DNA of 64,000 bases, taken from Myxocyprinus asiaticus (Eukaryota > Chordata > Actinopteri > Cypriniformes > Catostomidae). The stretch spans positions 17,822,281 through 17,886,280 of the forward strand of contig NC_059373.1 in the NCBI RefSeq assembly GCF_019703515.2, read 5' to 3'. Below, one piece after another: positions 37,376 to 50,322 of the stretch (the first letter of the stretch is position 1; each line of letters begins with the position of its first letter). The notes below the pieces were generated by a model. The model made no database searches. It had not been told where the DNA came from and saw only the letters and a list, made by a program, of their open reading frames with translations. The translations under genes and the position numbers were made by a program.

Positions 37376-38668
37376 TTAATGTGAGACAGAAAAAACAACA
37401 TATTGAACAACAATATTCCTTTCCCGACAAACAGCAGTGGGAATAGGGGAATAGTATCGTATGTCAGGAGTGCTTTGCTGCGTGGGGGGTTCTTCCCGTC
37501 GGCGCAGGGCTTGCGCTGAGGCGGCTGCCTTCGTTTGGGCCATGGCTTGTATGGTTTTAACAGCGGCTTGGTGTGACATTTGGTAGCGCTGAGGCAGCTG
37601 GTGTAGGGTTTTAGCTGGGCACTGGACCAAGACAGAGTGATAGCGGGCCGGTTGTGATGAAGTACTGCTCCGTTTTGGCATAAAATGTCTCATAGCCTGT
37701 GAGTGTTGCTGAGTCGTGACGTAGTGCTCAACAATTCTATTCGCAGAGCCTCCGAAAAGTCTGGCTGGAGACACTGGAGAATCAAATAGAGCAGCTTTTC
37801 CCAAGTCACGCATTTCTGTGAGGATCAGCCAGATGTGACGATCCAAAAACACCAGGTTGCTCATTGACTTGCCAGTGGCCTGTGCAGTAACTTTTGTGGC
37901 TCGCAGCACTAAGACTGTAGTGGTGCGGAGCTCTTTGAATGTCTCTGGATCGTAGCCTTGCTCATCCATTTGTTTGAGGAGCTTAGCTTGGAAAATTTGG
38001 AGCACTGTCATCGTGTGGAGTGCTGAACCAGTCTGGCCAGCCACTGAGTATGCTCTTCCAGTCAGTGCAGACGTTAGTCGACATGGCTTAGAAAGATGAA
38101 TGGGGCATGAGTTCCACGCCCTGCTACCCGCCGGGCAGAGGTGTGCCGCTACCGCCTCTTTCAAGGGGGGGTAGTTGGGCATAACCGTTTCTTCCCCGTG
38201 AGCCACATTAGAGAGGATGTAATCATTGTGCGGGCGAGCTGAATAGGGTGCACACCAGGATTTTGACAGTTCGTTATGAACTTCAGGGAAGAATGGGGCA
38301 GATCTACAGGACGCGGCTGCTTTACGGCATCCGGACTGCAGGAACCATTCATCAAGGCAAGATTGTGTAGGTTCCTCTGGAGGAGACCAATCGATATTGA
38401 GCTCTTCGACCACCCTTGCAAGGGCACGAAGCATCTCCTTGTCAGTGGCACGTACACGCTCCTCGCCCTCGCTGGGGGAAGGGGCAGTAGTTTCATCCAG
38501 TGACGGCTCGCCTGATCCAGCAAGTGACATGACATTGTCATCATCCCCAGCGTCAGAACCGTCAAACGAGACAAGGCTGTGCGCTCCTGCGGAGGCTCCT
38601 GCGGAGGTTACATGGAGATTGAGGGGCTTGCGGGGCATGTGCCGGCACGAGGACCACCTCAAATTCAT
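37376..38668 (-). CDS. DIRS-like ORF1 (gag-like protein), 430 residues, open
   Basis: An uninterrupted frame, unusual in this otherwise decayed element. An acidic N-terminal part (about residues 30-90) is followed by the conserved DIRS gag-like region, with RSAPFFPEVHNELSKSW, LKEAVAAHLCP, LTGRAYSVAGQTGSALHTMT, LRATKVTAQATGKSMSNLVF and ARLFGGSANRIVEHY. In DIRS elements this ORF is thought to be the structural (capsid-like) protein. The exact start is uncertain. It is probably not expressed from an otherwise broken element, but the open frame suggests recent origin or chance. Confidence 0.75.
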   Translation of the reverse strand: MNLRWSSCRHMPRKPLNLHVTSAGASAGAHSLVSFDGSDAGDDDNVMSLAGSGEPSLDETTAPSPSEGEERVRATDKEMLRALARVVEELNIDWSPPEEPTQSCLDEWFLQSGCRKAAASCRSAPFFPEVHNELSKSWCAPYSARPHNDYILSNVAHGEETVMPNYPPLKEAVAAHLCPAGSRAWNSCPIHLSKPCRLTSALTGRAYSVAGQTGSALHTMTVLQIFQAKLLKQMDEQGYDPETFKELRTTTVLVLRATKVTAQATGKSMSNLVFLDRHIWLILTEMRDLGKAALFDSPVSPARLFGGSANRIVEHYVTTQQHSQAMRHFMPKRSSTSSQPARYHSVLVQCPAKTLHQLPQRYQMSHQAAVKTIQAMAQTKAAASAQALRRREEPPTQQSTPDIRYYSPIPTAVCRERNIVVQYVVFSVSH

Positions 38669-39605
38669 CCTGCTCGACCTCGCAGCCCCGCCATGCCTCC
38701 TTGTGTGATACCTCGGGTGTCACAGAAGAGTTGGGTGGGAGGGTGCTGGAGGCTGAATCGTCCCTCAGAACGAGGCGATTCACAAGTGAAGCATCTTGAG
38801 ACTCATGCCCTCAGAGTGAGAGCAGTCTGTCTCCATGATAGCTGACTCTGCATGGGCGCAGCCCAAAATTCACATTTTACAATAATAGTAAAGTCATCAA
38901 AACTATGGAATAACATAAATGGAACTATGGGAATTATGTTGTGACTAATCAAAATCCAAAATAAATAAAAACTGTGTTATATTTTAGCATCTTCAAAGTA
39001 GTCACCCTTTGCCTAGAATTTGCAGACATGTACTCTTGACATTTTCTCAACTAACTTCTTGAGGTATCACCCTGGGATGCTTTTTAAACAGTATTTAAGA
39101 AGTTTCCATCTATGTTGGGCACTTATTGGATGCTTTTCTTTATTATTTGGTCCAAGTCATTAATTTCAAAAACTTTTTTTTTTTATTAAATTTTAGTTTT
39201 ATAATGAAATAAATTAATATGGTGGCACAAATATATTTTTGTCTACAAAACTAATTTCAAACAATTAAGCATACGCCTTCAGATCAAAAGATTTGTAAGA
39301 TCATGAAAAACATTTCAGTCAAGTGTTTCAAAACTTTTGACCAGTAGTGTATACACAATATAACAATATACAATTGCTTAAATGGATACACAACTCCTGC
39401 CGAAGCTCTGCGGGGAATCAGGATGCTGAAGCAGCCCGTTCACCAGCGAAGCGTCAAGCGGCAATGCGGAGTAATGTTTGCCGGAACACTACAGGGGAAT
39501 GGAGAGTCTTCTCGTTGCCATGAAGATCCCAACCGCTGACTCGTTTAGTCTACGGCGAAGATGTAGAGGGCTTCTAGACGAGAGATGAATTGCTGTCTTG
39601 AAGGA

Positions 39606-39775
39606 AGAAAATTCTGAGGAATGGTGTTTGCACGCCTGCTTTTATAGCGAACAGCTTTGTGCCTAAAAGTACGGGACTCAAACACCATAGCCAATATTAA
39701 AATATTGCCGTTATTGTAGAGAGGTTTCAACTAGTTTGTGTGGAAGGACACTCCCCGTATGTGTTAGCAAACGCA
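39606..39775 (-). repeat. right inverted terminal repeat of DIRS-like element
   Basis: Reverse complement of the left repeat with scattered mismatches. Its TATA-like box points toward the gag-like ORF, as a promoter should. Confidence 0.85.
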
Positions 39776-39879
39776 AATTCAAGTGTACTGAGTCGTAAAG
39801 GAACACAAATTCTTATGTTATCTGAACAAATTAGTGAATCTAAGTTGATTTGGCAAGAAATATAAAGTTAACAAATCAT

Positions 39880-41620
39880 GGAAATAATTTTTACGGTGTG
39901 GTGTATCATGCTTTATTAAATACAGTAGCCTTTGTCTCAATGAAATTCAAACACAGAGGTAAAGCTGATCATTTTTAGTGCTCTTCTGTGTCATCTTAAA
40001 TAAGTTCATTCTTTTCTATGCTGTACAGATGACACTGTGGCATAAAAGTGAACTAAACAAACATGTATAAACAATGAGGAACTATTGCAGCTGACTTCAC
40101 AGCACAGGGGTCCTGCCCTTTGAGCATCTTAATAATTACATGGAATAAAGTGAAAAATGTAAACATTTAGCATCTAAAACATATTTTATTCACAAGGATT
40201 TTATTCACAAGGACCCAAATATATTCAATATTGTATGATTATGATAATAATTATTATCATAATTATAACTGTTTGCGTATCTCATATGGACCTGTTTTTC
40301 TTAATTACCACCTTTTATTTATTTTGATCAAGTCTTATGCATTATGGTGCTCCTTTTCAGTCACTTGTTTCCCTGCAAGGCGTGATGTAATCTATGCTGT
40401 GATGTACTGAATTACTTTTCTTTGCAGATATTTTATTATACATTTTTATTTATTTTTCCATGTTATTAATGTCATATTCTTCTTTGAAATTTATTTTTAT
40501 ATGTTAAAACAACGAATGAGCAGATATGTGAGAAGGTGCTACCTTTAGTGTGTGAATATTACACTGATCACACTGAGAGATTATCACACTGATTGGTTTT
40601 ACAGTGCAACACAAAGATAAAATTGTTGATTTTATTTGTTCACCTGCGGGGATTAATTTGTGTGGTCTGTGCGGGAATTCCCACATTATGAAGGCAAAAC
40701 TTTCAATACAATCCCGTGCCAAATTCAGAACCTGTTATAAAATACATAACAATATAACTTTATAACATAAATAGCTAGTATGTGCCTTACCTTGAAGATT
40801 ATAACAATGATTCTCTTCAATTGCCTGGTCCAGATCTTAATGGCAAAACTGGCCCAACCAAATAATCAGTGAAGACGAATTAATTGAAGCTGCTATAGCG
40901 AGCATCCCCCTCTGCAAAATAAACAGCACACGGTAGGCTTTGCTGCTCGGGCTAAGTTTCTTGCCATGTAATATTTCACAGAAAATGGGGAAGTTGGTCA
41001 CCCTAAGTTAATAGAGCTGTTCAGGTTGTTAGTCCAAAAACACAGAAGAGAATTTGCATTTTTGAGCCATGGGTTCCCTCGGGAATTTCCTATGGGTTAC
41101 TTTTTGATTTAGGAGTAAAATAAGGTCTGTGATAAACATTACTTGAAGTTGAAGATACATAGACATTTTGTTCTACTGCCTGTACAGCTGAAAACAACTT
41201 GCTTTTGGCACCCCTCTGTGGACATTTCACCCAGAAAGTGGAGCTCACACTTAGGGCCTACCCATATGTAACCAGTCCTGCTCGACCAGTGGGACTGGAA
41301 AAGGAGGCTAAAGGCAACAGCCTCTGGTGTCAGTCGCTAGTGCGCCTCTTGAGACCAGGGGAGTGAGGTTACACATACTGCACAGCTATCACATACCAGC
41401 TGACTCTCGTTACACAAACACCTAACAAAACTTACCTCTATGGCCACTGGGGGCAGAGTTTCAAATTTCGGTAAGTACAGATTGATTTCAGCCAATGCCG
41501 TAGCCAAGGGTGGGCTTGGAGCCACCTAAATTAGACCCAGGCCCACCAAGAATTTTAGAGATTATTCTTTGACTTCAAATATATATTTATAAAATAGTTT
41601 AAAAAATGCATAAATTCTGG
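39880..41620. other. right of the DIRS-like element; no gene recognised
   Basis: AT-rich. 39826-39900 may be the second half of a MITE whose first half is at 32985-33110 (ACTGTAAGAAATTATTTT versus inverted ACCGTAAAAATTATTT). A moderately GC-rich stretch at 41215-41480 looks repeat-like but I cannot name it. Confidence 0.35.
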
Positions 41621-41843
41621 AGTCACATGGCACCATGTGAGGTTCGGACGCATGAATGGCAAGCTCTGTGCACTTTGCTAGTTTTAATACTTTTTGTGTC
41701 ATAAACCGGTGAGATTCGATACACCCTGTTCCATAACTGTTCTATGAAAACAATATGTCAAAGAATTCAAAATCCTCATTAAAAGACACTTACGTGCTCA
41801 AGCTGAAGCCCCTGAGCAGCAGACCGAAAGCCCAGGACTGAAT

Positions 41844-42540
41844 TTGACCAGTGAGGTGAAAGAGATTCAGCGTCAACTTTTGAACATGTTGGCAGTGCTG
41901 AAGAAAGTCATTGCTGACTTGGAGGATCTTGCTGTAATATGTCAATTGATCACTGCCATGGAGACAAAATTCACTGAATTGGTTACAAGAGTGGTGGATG
42001 TTGAGAAATGGATCGATTATCTGGAGTCATCGGAAAGGGAATTAGCTGCTAACCCGCTAGCGACCAAGGCAGACTTGGAACGCATCTGGGAAAAGTTGGA
42101 AGACCTTGAGAATCGTAACTGGTGAAACAACGTCCGAGGATGAAGAAGGTTGAGATATGGTGAAATTCCTAGATAAGCTCTTCCCGAGTCTGCTTGACAT
42201 TACAGGCCATAAGCTGGAAATCAAGTGAGCTCACAGAGTTCCAGCTCGGAGATCCACAGAGGGAGATAGGCCCCGATCAATTCTGGCCAAATTCCTGAGA
42301 TTATCCAATAAAGATCTCGTGTTACGCGAGGCGAGGAGTAAAGGAAGGCTTTCTTGGAAGAACCACAGCATTTCCTTGTTCCCAGACTCCGAATTTGATT
42401 CAAGGAATGCAAGAAACTCTTACATCAACGGAAGGTCACTTTTGCACTGATGTTCCCGGCCAAATTGAAAATAGATATTAAGGATGGAAAAGGAAGGAAA
42501 TATTTACATGCCCACAGCAAGCAATGTCCTTCATAAAGTC
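41844..42540 (+). pseudogene. LINE ORF1 (outer copy)
   Basis: Coiled-coil ORF1-type protein: TSEVKEIQRQLLNMLAVLKK through LEKLEDLENRN-like residues (KADLERIWEKLEDLENRNW), then a stop and frameshifted remainder. ORF1 proteins of L1-type LINEs bind RNA as trimers. Confidence 0.75.
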
Positions 42541-42575
42541 AATGACTGAGTAAGTTATTTGTGGTTCTCATGTTG

Positions 42576-43075
42576 CAGCCGAGTGGGCCTGACTCACTGA
42601 ACATGCCCTTGACTGTTCGAGGAACTGAGCGCCTTTTTTCTTTCTTTTTGTGCTGGTTCCGCCTAGCGGCTGGAGTTTGTTTTGTGGAATAACACTCCTT
42701 CGGGACAATTTGTGGATGAATCTGCACATTCTTTGTGCTTATGCCTCCTATTAGCTGGAGTTTATTTTGTGGAATATTTCTTGCAGGACATTGGAGTGAT
42801 TAGGTCAGTTGTTGCACTCATGTAACAGCCGAGTGGGCCTGACTCGCTGAACATTCACTTGACTGTTCGAGGAACTGAGCGCCTTTTTTTTGTTTCTATT
42901 TGTGCTGGTTCCGCCTATTGGCTGTTTTTTTTGTTTTTTTGGAATAGCGCACCTTCGGGACAGTTTGTGGATGAATCTGCACGTTCTTTGTCATTGGTTG
43001 GATTCTGTTTTATAGATTATTTTCTGTTGGGTAATTCTGTCTCACAAAATGTGTATAGATACACCGGACTTGAGC
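42576..43075. repeat. 250-bp tandem duplication between LINE ORF1 and ORF2
   Basis: CAGCCGAGTGGGCCTGACTC occurs at 42576 and again at 42826, each followed by CTTGACTGTTCGAGGAACTG and a T-rich stretch. Confidence 0.85.
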
Positions 43076-43281
43076 AATCCAACAGCAAAGTTGTCGCAGG
43101 GACTCTCGTAGGCGTACATGAACTGATGGATGGACTAAACTTGGAGTTAATGCACACGTTTTTCTTTTTTCTGTTTTTTTGTTCGGGGGAATGTTCGGGG
43201 TTTGATTGTTGCACTAATGTTGGAATGTGGTCATTATAATTTTATTTTTGACACACAATATATTTTTTCTAATATGTCAAA

Positions 43282-43773
43282 ATGTCAAATGTTAATATGA
43301 GTGGATTGTTTCTCTCCACATGGAATGTGAATGGGTTGGGGCACCCCATAAAAAGAAGGAAGGTTATTTCTATTCTTAAATGTAAAAAATATGATATAGT
43401 GTTTCTTCAAGAAACGTATCTTTCCCCGCAGGAAGCTGAAAAATTTGGGAAGATATGGGGTGTATCATGTTTTCTTTAGTGCCGGCTCAAGTAAGAGCAG
43501 GGGAGTCATTACATTGATAAGTAAGCATCTACAATTCAGATGTCTCAAACAGATTAAAGATAAATTAGGAAGAGTCATTATTGTTTTAGCAGATATTCGG
43601 GGGTTAAGGTTGATTTTGGCTAATATTTATGCATCTAACGCTGATGATCAGGGCTTTTTTAAAGATCTTGAAGGGATGTTGCAAGCCGCTGGCACCCCTC
43701 ATGATATAATATTGGGAGGAGACTTTAATCTTTTGATGGACTCAGTCCTTGATCATAGTGAAGCAAAAGTGTA
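43282..43773 (+). pseudogene. LINE ORF2 endonuclease domain (outer copy)
   Basis: APE-type endonuclease: FLSTWNVNGLGHPIKRRKVI, YDIVFLQETYLSPQEAE with catalytic Glu, then after a frameshift SRGVITLISKHLQF, LILANIYASNADD and ILGGDFNLLMD. Ends at a stop in place of the following Trp/Glu region. Confidence 0.85.
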
Positions 43774-43907
43774 GCCCCCTAGAGCAACAGTGACACTTCA
43801 CAGGATGTGTAAAAATCTTGGTCTTACAGATATTTGGAGGCTTTTGAACCCATCTGGTAGGGACTATACATTTTTTTCATCAGTCCATAAGATTTATTCT
43901 AGAATAG

Positions 43908-43908
<1 letters not shown>

Positions 43909-43977
<69 letters not shown>
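43909..43977. repeat. (TA)n microsatellite inside LINE ORF2
   Basis: About 34 TA units at the same place where other copies of this LINE read TATATATA only briefly (compare about 47850-47866). Confidence 0.95.
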
Positions 43978-43981
<4 letters not shown>

Positions 43982-44829
43982 CAAAGTCCCTCATTTCATC
44001 TGTTGTTGATTGTTCAGTTGGAAACATTTTAGTCTCAGATCACGCCCTGGTGAGTTTAGAGGTGCTGCCACATACGGAGAAAAACAAATCATATAGTTGG
44101 TACTTTAATGTATCCTTTTTGCAAAATCCTGAATTCCATCAAATGCTAAAGGCTGAAATCATTGTTTACGGAGACCAACTGGTCCTCAGTATCCTCTGTG
44201 GGCGTGATTTGGGAGGCACTTAAGGCGGTTCTTATGGGCCAGATCATACAGTATGCCTCATTCATCAAAAAATCCAAAGCACAAGAACTCATGGAGTTGG
44301 AATGGAATATTAAAAGTGCTGAGGCAGAGCTGAAGCGGTGAATGTCATCTGATGGCTTCAGAGAACTGACCAGATTGAAATACAGACATAATACTATTTT
44401 GTCGCGGAAGGTGGAGTTTTGGCTATTCAGGGCAAGACAGTCATACTTTGAGTCGGGGACAAAGCAGGGAAGCTTTTGGCTAGATATATAAAGGAGAGAG
44501 TCTTTTTCTATCATTCCCTCAGTGAAATCTGATGGTGGTGAAATATTTACCTCAGCCATTGATATTAATAATGCCTTTAAAGAATTCTATCTTAATAAAA
44601 AATTTTTATTGATTCATGCAGCAAATCACACAGACATAATAGAAAATAAAACCTCAAACCATATGAAATTTAAACGTTTTTTTTTCCTCCCTGATCAATA
44701 ATCCCTCCACCCCACCCGACACAAACAAGCACTCTAGTGATCGGAAGTCAACTGACAAAGGCACACAATAGACAATAAAACAGGAAATATTTAGACATAG
44801 AAATAAAAAAATAAAAAATAAAAAACAAC

Positions 44830-47800
44830 TCTAATCCCTCTCCACTTCCCGTCCCCGAGAACCCTCCAAAAAGGCCAGAAAACTGCCACACTTCCTAATG
44901 AAAATATCCATGTTATCCAGCCTTCTGTACACCATCTCCTCAAACGCCGCCACCCTACCCAGCTCAACGCACCACTCACGAAACGAGAGCGCATCAGACA
45001 ACTTCCATCCCTTGAGAATTAACTGCCTGCCAATCATCACGCCTGTCAGGACCCAACTCTCCACGTATTTATCACCCACATGCAGGACCGCTCCATCCCC
45101 CAAAACACACAATCTGGGGCAAAACGAAAACCATGTGTTGACCACTTCGCATACGAACCTCTGTACTTTCAACCAAAACTTTTGTATCCTAACACATCCC
45201 CAAAAAACATGGGATGTGTCCCTGTCTTCCGATTGGCATCCTCCAGCAAGTGGGTGTGTCTTTAAGACCAAGCCTATACATTCTAAAGGGGGTCCAATAA
45301 AATTGATGCAAAATCTTAAATTGCATAAGGCACACCCTTGCATCTCTAGATGCAGACTTGAAGTTTTTTTAAAATCCCAGCCCACACCCCATCCTCCAAC
45401 ACCAAATTAAAATCTTTCTCCCATAATCTCTTAATAGAAGTTAAAGCTCCATCCCCCAAACTCTGAATTAGCAAAGTGAAATACAGTGATGCCTCAAGTC
45501 CTCTCCCAAGGTATCTGCCACTCTAGGGGGGTGTACGCTACTCCCAAAAATAGTACAGAGCAAGTGGCGCAACTGTAAATACCTAATAAACTGAGATCTG
45601 GGAATCCCAAAATGTTGAGTCAAATTATCAAAGGATCTCAACACTCTGTTCTGATATAGATCACCAAGTGCAGCAACCCCCCTGACAATCCATTCTGACC
45701 AGCAGAAGGGGAACTTATCAATACATAATTTTGGGTTCAACCATATGCTCAAAGCAGCATTCAAATAAATGTCAGAATTAAACACTCTGGACACTTTTGT
45801 CCATACCGAGTTCAAATGCGAAATGACTGGGTGTAACTTAATTTCACCGGTTAATTTGATAGTCAGGTCCTGCAATGGCGAAATAGGAGCAAGAACTTCT
45901 TGTTCAATACAAAACCAAGGAGGGGCCCTTTCAGGTGGAAGTGACCAATGAGCCATATGTCTGAGACCGAAAGCATAATAATACAACAATCTTGGGTAGG
46001 CCTAGTCCACCTTTGTCAGTCGGCCTATGTAATTTGTTGAAGTGCAATCTGGGATGCTTACCATTCCAAATGAAGATCCAAAACCTTTTTCTTAGAGGGT
46101 CAAAATTAACTCTAACTAAGTCAGAAAAATTTGGTGGAAATAAAATACCTAAATAATTATTGCCCTGTTTGGGCCACTGGAAAGCGCCCAGCTGGAAAGC
46201 CACTACTGGACAGTATGCTGTCAGAGCCAAAGCTTCAGATTTAGACCAATTTACTTTTTATCCTGAGAACATGGAGAAGGAATTAATAATTCTGTGGAGG
46301 CAAGGCATAGATCTAGAAGGGTCGGAGACAAATAATAAAATATCATCTGCATAAAGCAAAAACTTATGCGCCACACCTCCCGCAATCACCCCTGGAAAAT
46401 CATCCTCTTTCCTTATCGTGGCTGCTAATGGTTCCAGGGCAAGACAGAACAATGATGGGGAAAGTGGGCAACCCTGCCGGGTGCCCATATTCAGAGTAAA
46501 ATAATCAGAAATTAATCCGTTTGTTTGTACTGCTGCTACAGGGTGTCTATAAAGTAACTTAATCCAACCAATAAATGTACTCCCGAACCCATACATTTCC
46601 AAAATCTTAAAAAGATAATTAATCAAATCAAATGAAATCACTTTTATCCCATTCAACCATATCAAATGCCTTTTCAGCGTCGAGTGAGATGGCAGCAACC
46701 GGAGACTGATCATTCACTACTGACCACATGATATTGATGAAACGCCTAATATTATCAGAAGAACTACGGCCCCGAATAAACCCCACCTGATCTATATGTA
46801 TAAGAGGTGTCATAACTTAATCGGTTAGCCAGAATTTTTGACACTTGAAGGGATTTTGACACATCTAACTGGATCAGGGAAATTGGGCGGTAACTTTTAC
46901 ACTCACTTGGATCTTTGTCCTTTTTAAGAATCAGACTGATCCGGGCTTTTGTCATGGTTGAGGGAATATTTCCATTCTTTAATGCTTCTGTATAAACTTC
47001 TAACAAAAGTGGAGCCAATTCTGGTGCACAAGATCTAAAAAGTTCAGCAGCAAATCCATCTGGCCCTGGAGCTTTGCCTGTAGGCAGGGACTTAATTACC
47101 TCGTCAAGCTCCTCCAAGGTTATCTCAGAATCAAGAGAGTTTTTTTGCTCGATCGTCAGTTTAGGGAGTTCTAATGGATCCACACATTTTCCAATATCTT
47201 CATCAGTAGATGAAGACGTGGAACTATAGAGATCAAAATAGAACTCCCTAAAAGCATTATTAATATCACTGGTCGAGGTAAATATTTCACCGGCAGAAGA
47301 TTTTATTGAGGGAATGGTAGAAAAAGACTCTCTCTGTTTTATATATCTAGCTAAAAGCTTCCCTGTTTTGTCCCCTGACTCAAAGTATGACTGTCTTGCC
47401 CTGAACAACCAAAACTCCACTTTCTTTGACAAAATAGCATTATATCTATATTTCAATCAGGTCAATTCTCTGAGGCCATCAGACGACATACGACATTTCA
47501 GCTCTGCCTCTGCCCTTTTAATATTCCCTTCCAATTCCACAAGTTCTTGTGCTTTGGATTTTTTGAGGAATGAGGCATACTGTAGGATCCGAACCCTAAG
47601 AACCACCTTAAGTGCCTCCCAAGCCACACCCACAGAGGATACTGAGGACCAATTGGTCTCCATATAAACATTGATTTCAGCCTTTAACATTTGTTGGAAA
47701 TCAGGATTTTGCAAAAGGAATACATTAAAGCGCCAACTATATGATTTTTTTTCACCGTATGTGGCAACATCTCCAAACTCACCATGGCGTGATCTGAGAA

Positions 47801-48510
47801 TAAGATGTTTCCAATTGAGCAATCGACTACAGATGAAATGAGAGACTTAGATATATATATATAAAAAAAATCTATTCTGGAATAGATTTTATGAACTGAT
47901 GAAAAAAATGTATAATCCCTACCAGATGGGATCAAAAGTTGCCAAATATCTGCAAGACCAAGATTTTTACACATACTGTGAAGTGTTACTGTTGCTCTAG
48001 GGGGCTTACACACCTTTGCTTCACTATGATCAAGAACTCAGTCCATCAAAAGATTAAAGTCTCCTCCCAATATTATATCATAAGGGGTGCCAGCAGTTTG
48101 CAACATCCCTTCAAGATCTATAAAAAAGCCCTGGTCATCAGCATTTGGTGCATAAATATTAGCCAAAATCAGCCTTTGTCCTTGAATTTCAACTAAAACA
48201 ATAATGACTCTTCCTAATTTATCCTTAATCTGTTTGAGATATTTGAATTGTAGATGTTCATTTATCAATATAATAACTCCCCTGCTCTTACTTGAGCCAG
48301 TACTAAAAAAATATGTCCACCCCATATCTTCCCAAATTTTTCAGCTTCCTGTGGGGAAAGATGTGTTTCTTGAAGAAACACTATATCATATTTCTTACGC
48401 TTAAGAAAATTAACAACCTTTCTTCTTTTTATGGGGTGTCTCAACCTATTCACATTCCACGTGGAGAGGGATAATCCATTCATATTAACAATTGACATCT
48501 TGATATAATA
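44830..48510 (-). pseudogene. LINE ORF2 (inner copy): endonuclease, RT, C-terminal region
   Basis: Endonuclease LSTWNVNRLRHPIKRRKVVN and VFLQETHLSPQEAEKFGKIW near 48500-48330; linker to 46760 (GKAPGPDGFAAELFRSCAPE, DPSECKSYRPISLIQLDV). RT with IDQVGFIRGRSSSDNIRRFI, GTRQGCPLSPSLFCLALEPL and an intact LLYADDILLFVSD catalytic box near 46360. The C-terminal region ends CWRC-like near 45240. A small unrelated insertion near 46620-46650 breaks the RT after AEKAFDMVEWD. At least five frame breaks. Confidence 0.85.
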
Positions 48511-49490
48511 GAAAGAAAAAAAATGTGTGTCAAAAATAAGATTATACAGACCACAATCCCCATTAGTGCAACATTCAAACCCCGAACTCCCCCCCCAAAC
48601 CAAAAAAAAGAAAAAAAAAGAAAACTTGCTCATTAACCCCGCACACGAGAGCGCCAACCGCCATCAATCCCTCCAAACTCAAAAGGTCCATGCACACCTG
48701 CAAGAGCCCCCGCAACAACTTTGCCATCGGATTGCTCAATTTTGCCTCACATATTTGTAAGGCAAAATTACATAACAGAAAATACTTTGTAAAACAAACC
48801 TCTGCCAATAGGCATCATAAACACACGTATAGATTCATTCACAGAACTGACTCAAAGATGTGTTCTTCCACAGAACATAATTCCAGCCACTATAAAATGT
48901 TCAGTGTCTTTGAACAGTCAAACAGATGAACGGTGAACCGGTTGCTTATGAGTGCAGCAGATGATGTAATCATTCCAATGTCCCACAGAAAAACTCCGCA
49001 AATCAAACCCCAGCCAACAGGAGGCATAAGAACAAAGAACATGCAGGTTCATCCACAAAACTGTCCCAAAGCAGTGTTACTCCACAAAGCAAACTTCAGC
49101 CGCTAGTCGGAACCATCATAAACAGCAGCAAAACAGGAATCCCAGTTCCTTGGGTGATCAAGAGTCAAGTTCACTCAGAGGGCACATGAAAAGAATACAC
49201 CATGACTTACTCAGACCACCAACTGTAAAAAAGACATCCTTTGTGTGGACATGTAAACATTTTGCATTCATCCATAGTGTCTAATCTCAATCTGGCCGGG
49301 AACTTCAGTGCAGAAGCGATCTTCCGTCAATGAAAAAGATTCTTTAAGGAAAAGTGTTATTCCACCAAACAGACTACAGCCGCCAGGCTGAGTCAATGCA
49401 AAAAGAAACAAAAACAATGCCCAACTTCCTCCAACAGTAGAGTCAATGAACAGCGAGTCGATCCACTTACATGAGAAAAACCCCAATGGT

Positions 49491-50322
49491 TTACTCACTC
49501 TTGGATTGTATAAAAGACAGTGCTTGTTTCGGACACGTGAATACTTTGCGGCCATCCTCCGTCTCTATTCTCAATCTGGCCAGAAACATCAGTGCAAAAA
49601 CTATATTTCTTTTAATGCAAGAGTTTCTTACACTCCTTGAATCGCTCGCATCTCTCACTTGTCGAATTTGCAAAGTCCAGGAACAAGAAAATACTGTGAT
49701 TCTTCCAAGAAAGCCTTCCCCTGTTCCTCGACTGGTGCAACACAAGATGATCTCAGAAATGTAAAATTGATCGGGGCCTGTTTCCCTCAGTAGATCTACC
49801 CGCCGGAACTCTCTAAGCTCGCTTGATTTCCAGCCCGCGGCCCGTTATGTCGAGCACACTTGGGAAGAGTTCATCCAAGAATTTCACCATATCTCTGCCC
49901 TCCTCATGCTCAGGAAGTCCAACAATTCAAATGTTATTTCTGCGATTTCTATTCTCAAGATCTTCAATTTTCCCAAGAACACATTCCAAATCAACTTTGG
50001 TCACGAGTGGATTAGTGGGTAATTCCCTTTCTGATGACTCAAGACAATCGATTCATCTCTCAACATGCATCACTCTTGTGACTAACTCAGAGAATTGTGT
50101 TTCCATCGCCGTAATCGATCGATGTATAACAGCAAGATCCTCCAAGTCAGCAAGAATTCTCGTCAGCATCACCGACATGTTGGACAGTTTACGCTGGATC
50201 TCCTCTCTCGTTGCACCAACCAAATTGAGTCCCTGGTCTGTAGGCCTGACGGGGCTTTCATCCGGAGCACATAAGTGTCTTTTAATGTCTCCAGAGCCCG
50301 AGGATTTTGACTTCTTTGCCAT
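49491..50322 (-). pseudogene. LINE ORF1 (inner copy)
   Basis: Starts MAKKSKSSGSGDIKRHLCAP, followed by the coiled-coil part (ILADLEDLAVIHRSITAMET); a stop after VMHVER. The C-terminal RNA-binding part is readable at 49745-49491 (IETEDGRKVFTCPKQALSFI). Confidence 0.8.

Larger units (their letters stand above)
33200..39810 (-). mobile_element. DIRS1-like tyrosine-recombinase retrotransposon, rearranged
   Basis: Bounded by inverted rather than direct terminal repeats, with all recognisable domains on the minus strand. From right to left: terminal repeat, gag-like ORF (38668-37376), about 140-bp tandem repeats (37375-36870), reverse transcriptase (about 36500-35960), RNase H (about 35946-35640), tyrosine recombinase N-part (about 35640-35040), a second gag segment (35015-34286), one more tandem-repeat unit, tyrosine recombinase C-part (34208-33960), terminal repeat. 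RT and recombinase contain stops. The second gag segment interrupts the recombinase. Confidence 0.85.

Noticed and set aside
38397..38845. Plus-strand frames opposite the DIRS gag ORF
   Set aside because: Antisense shadows with no recognisable motif.
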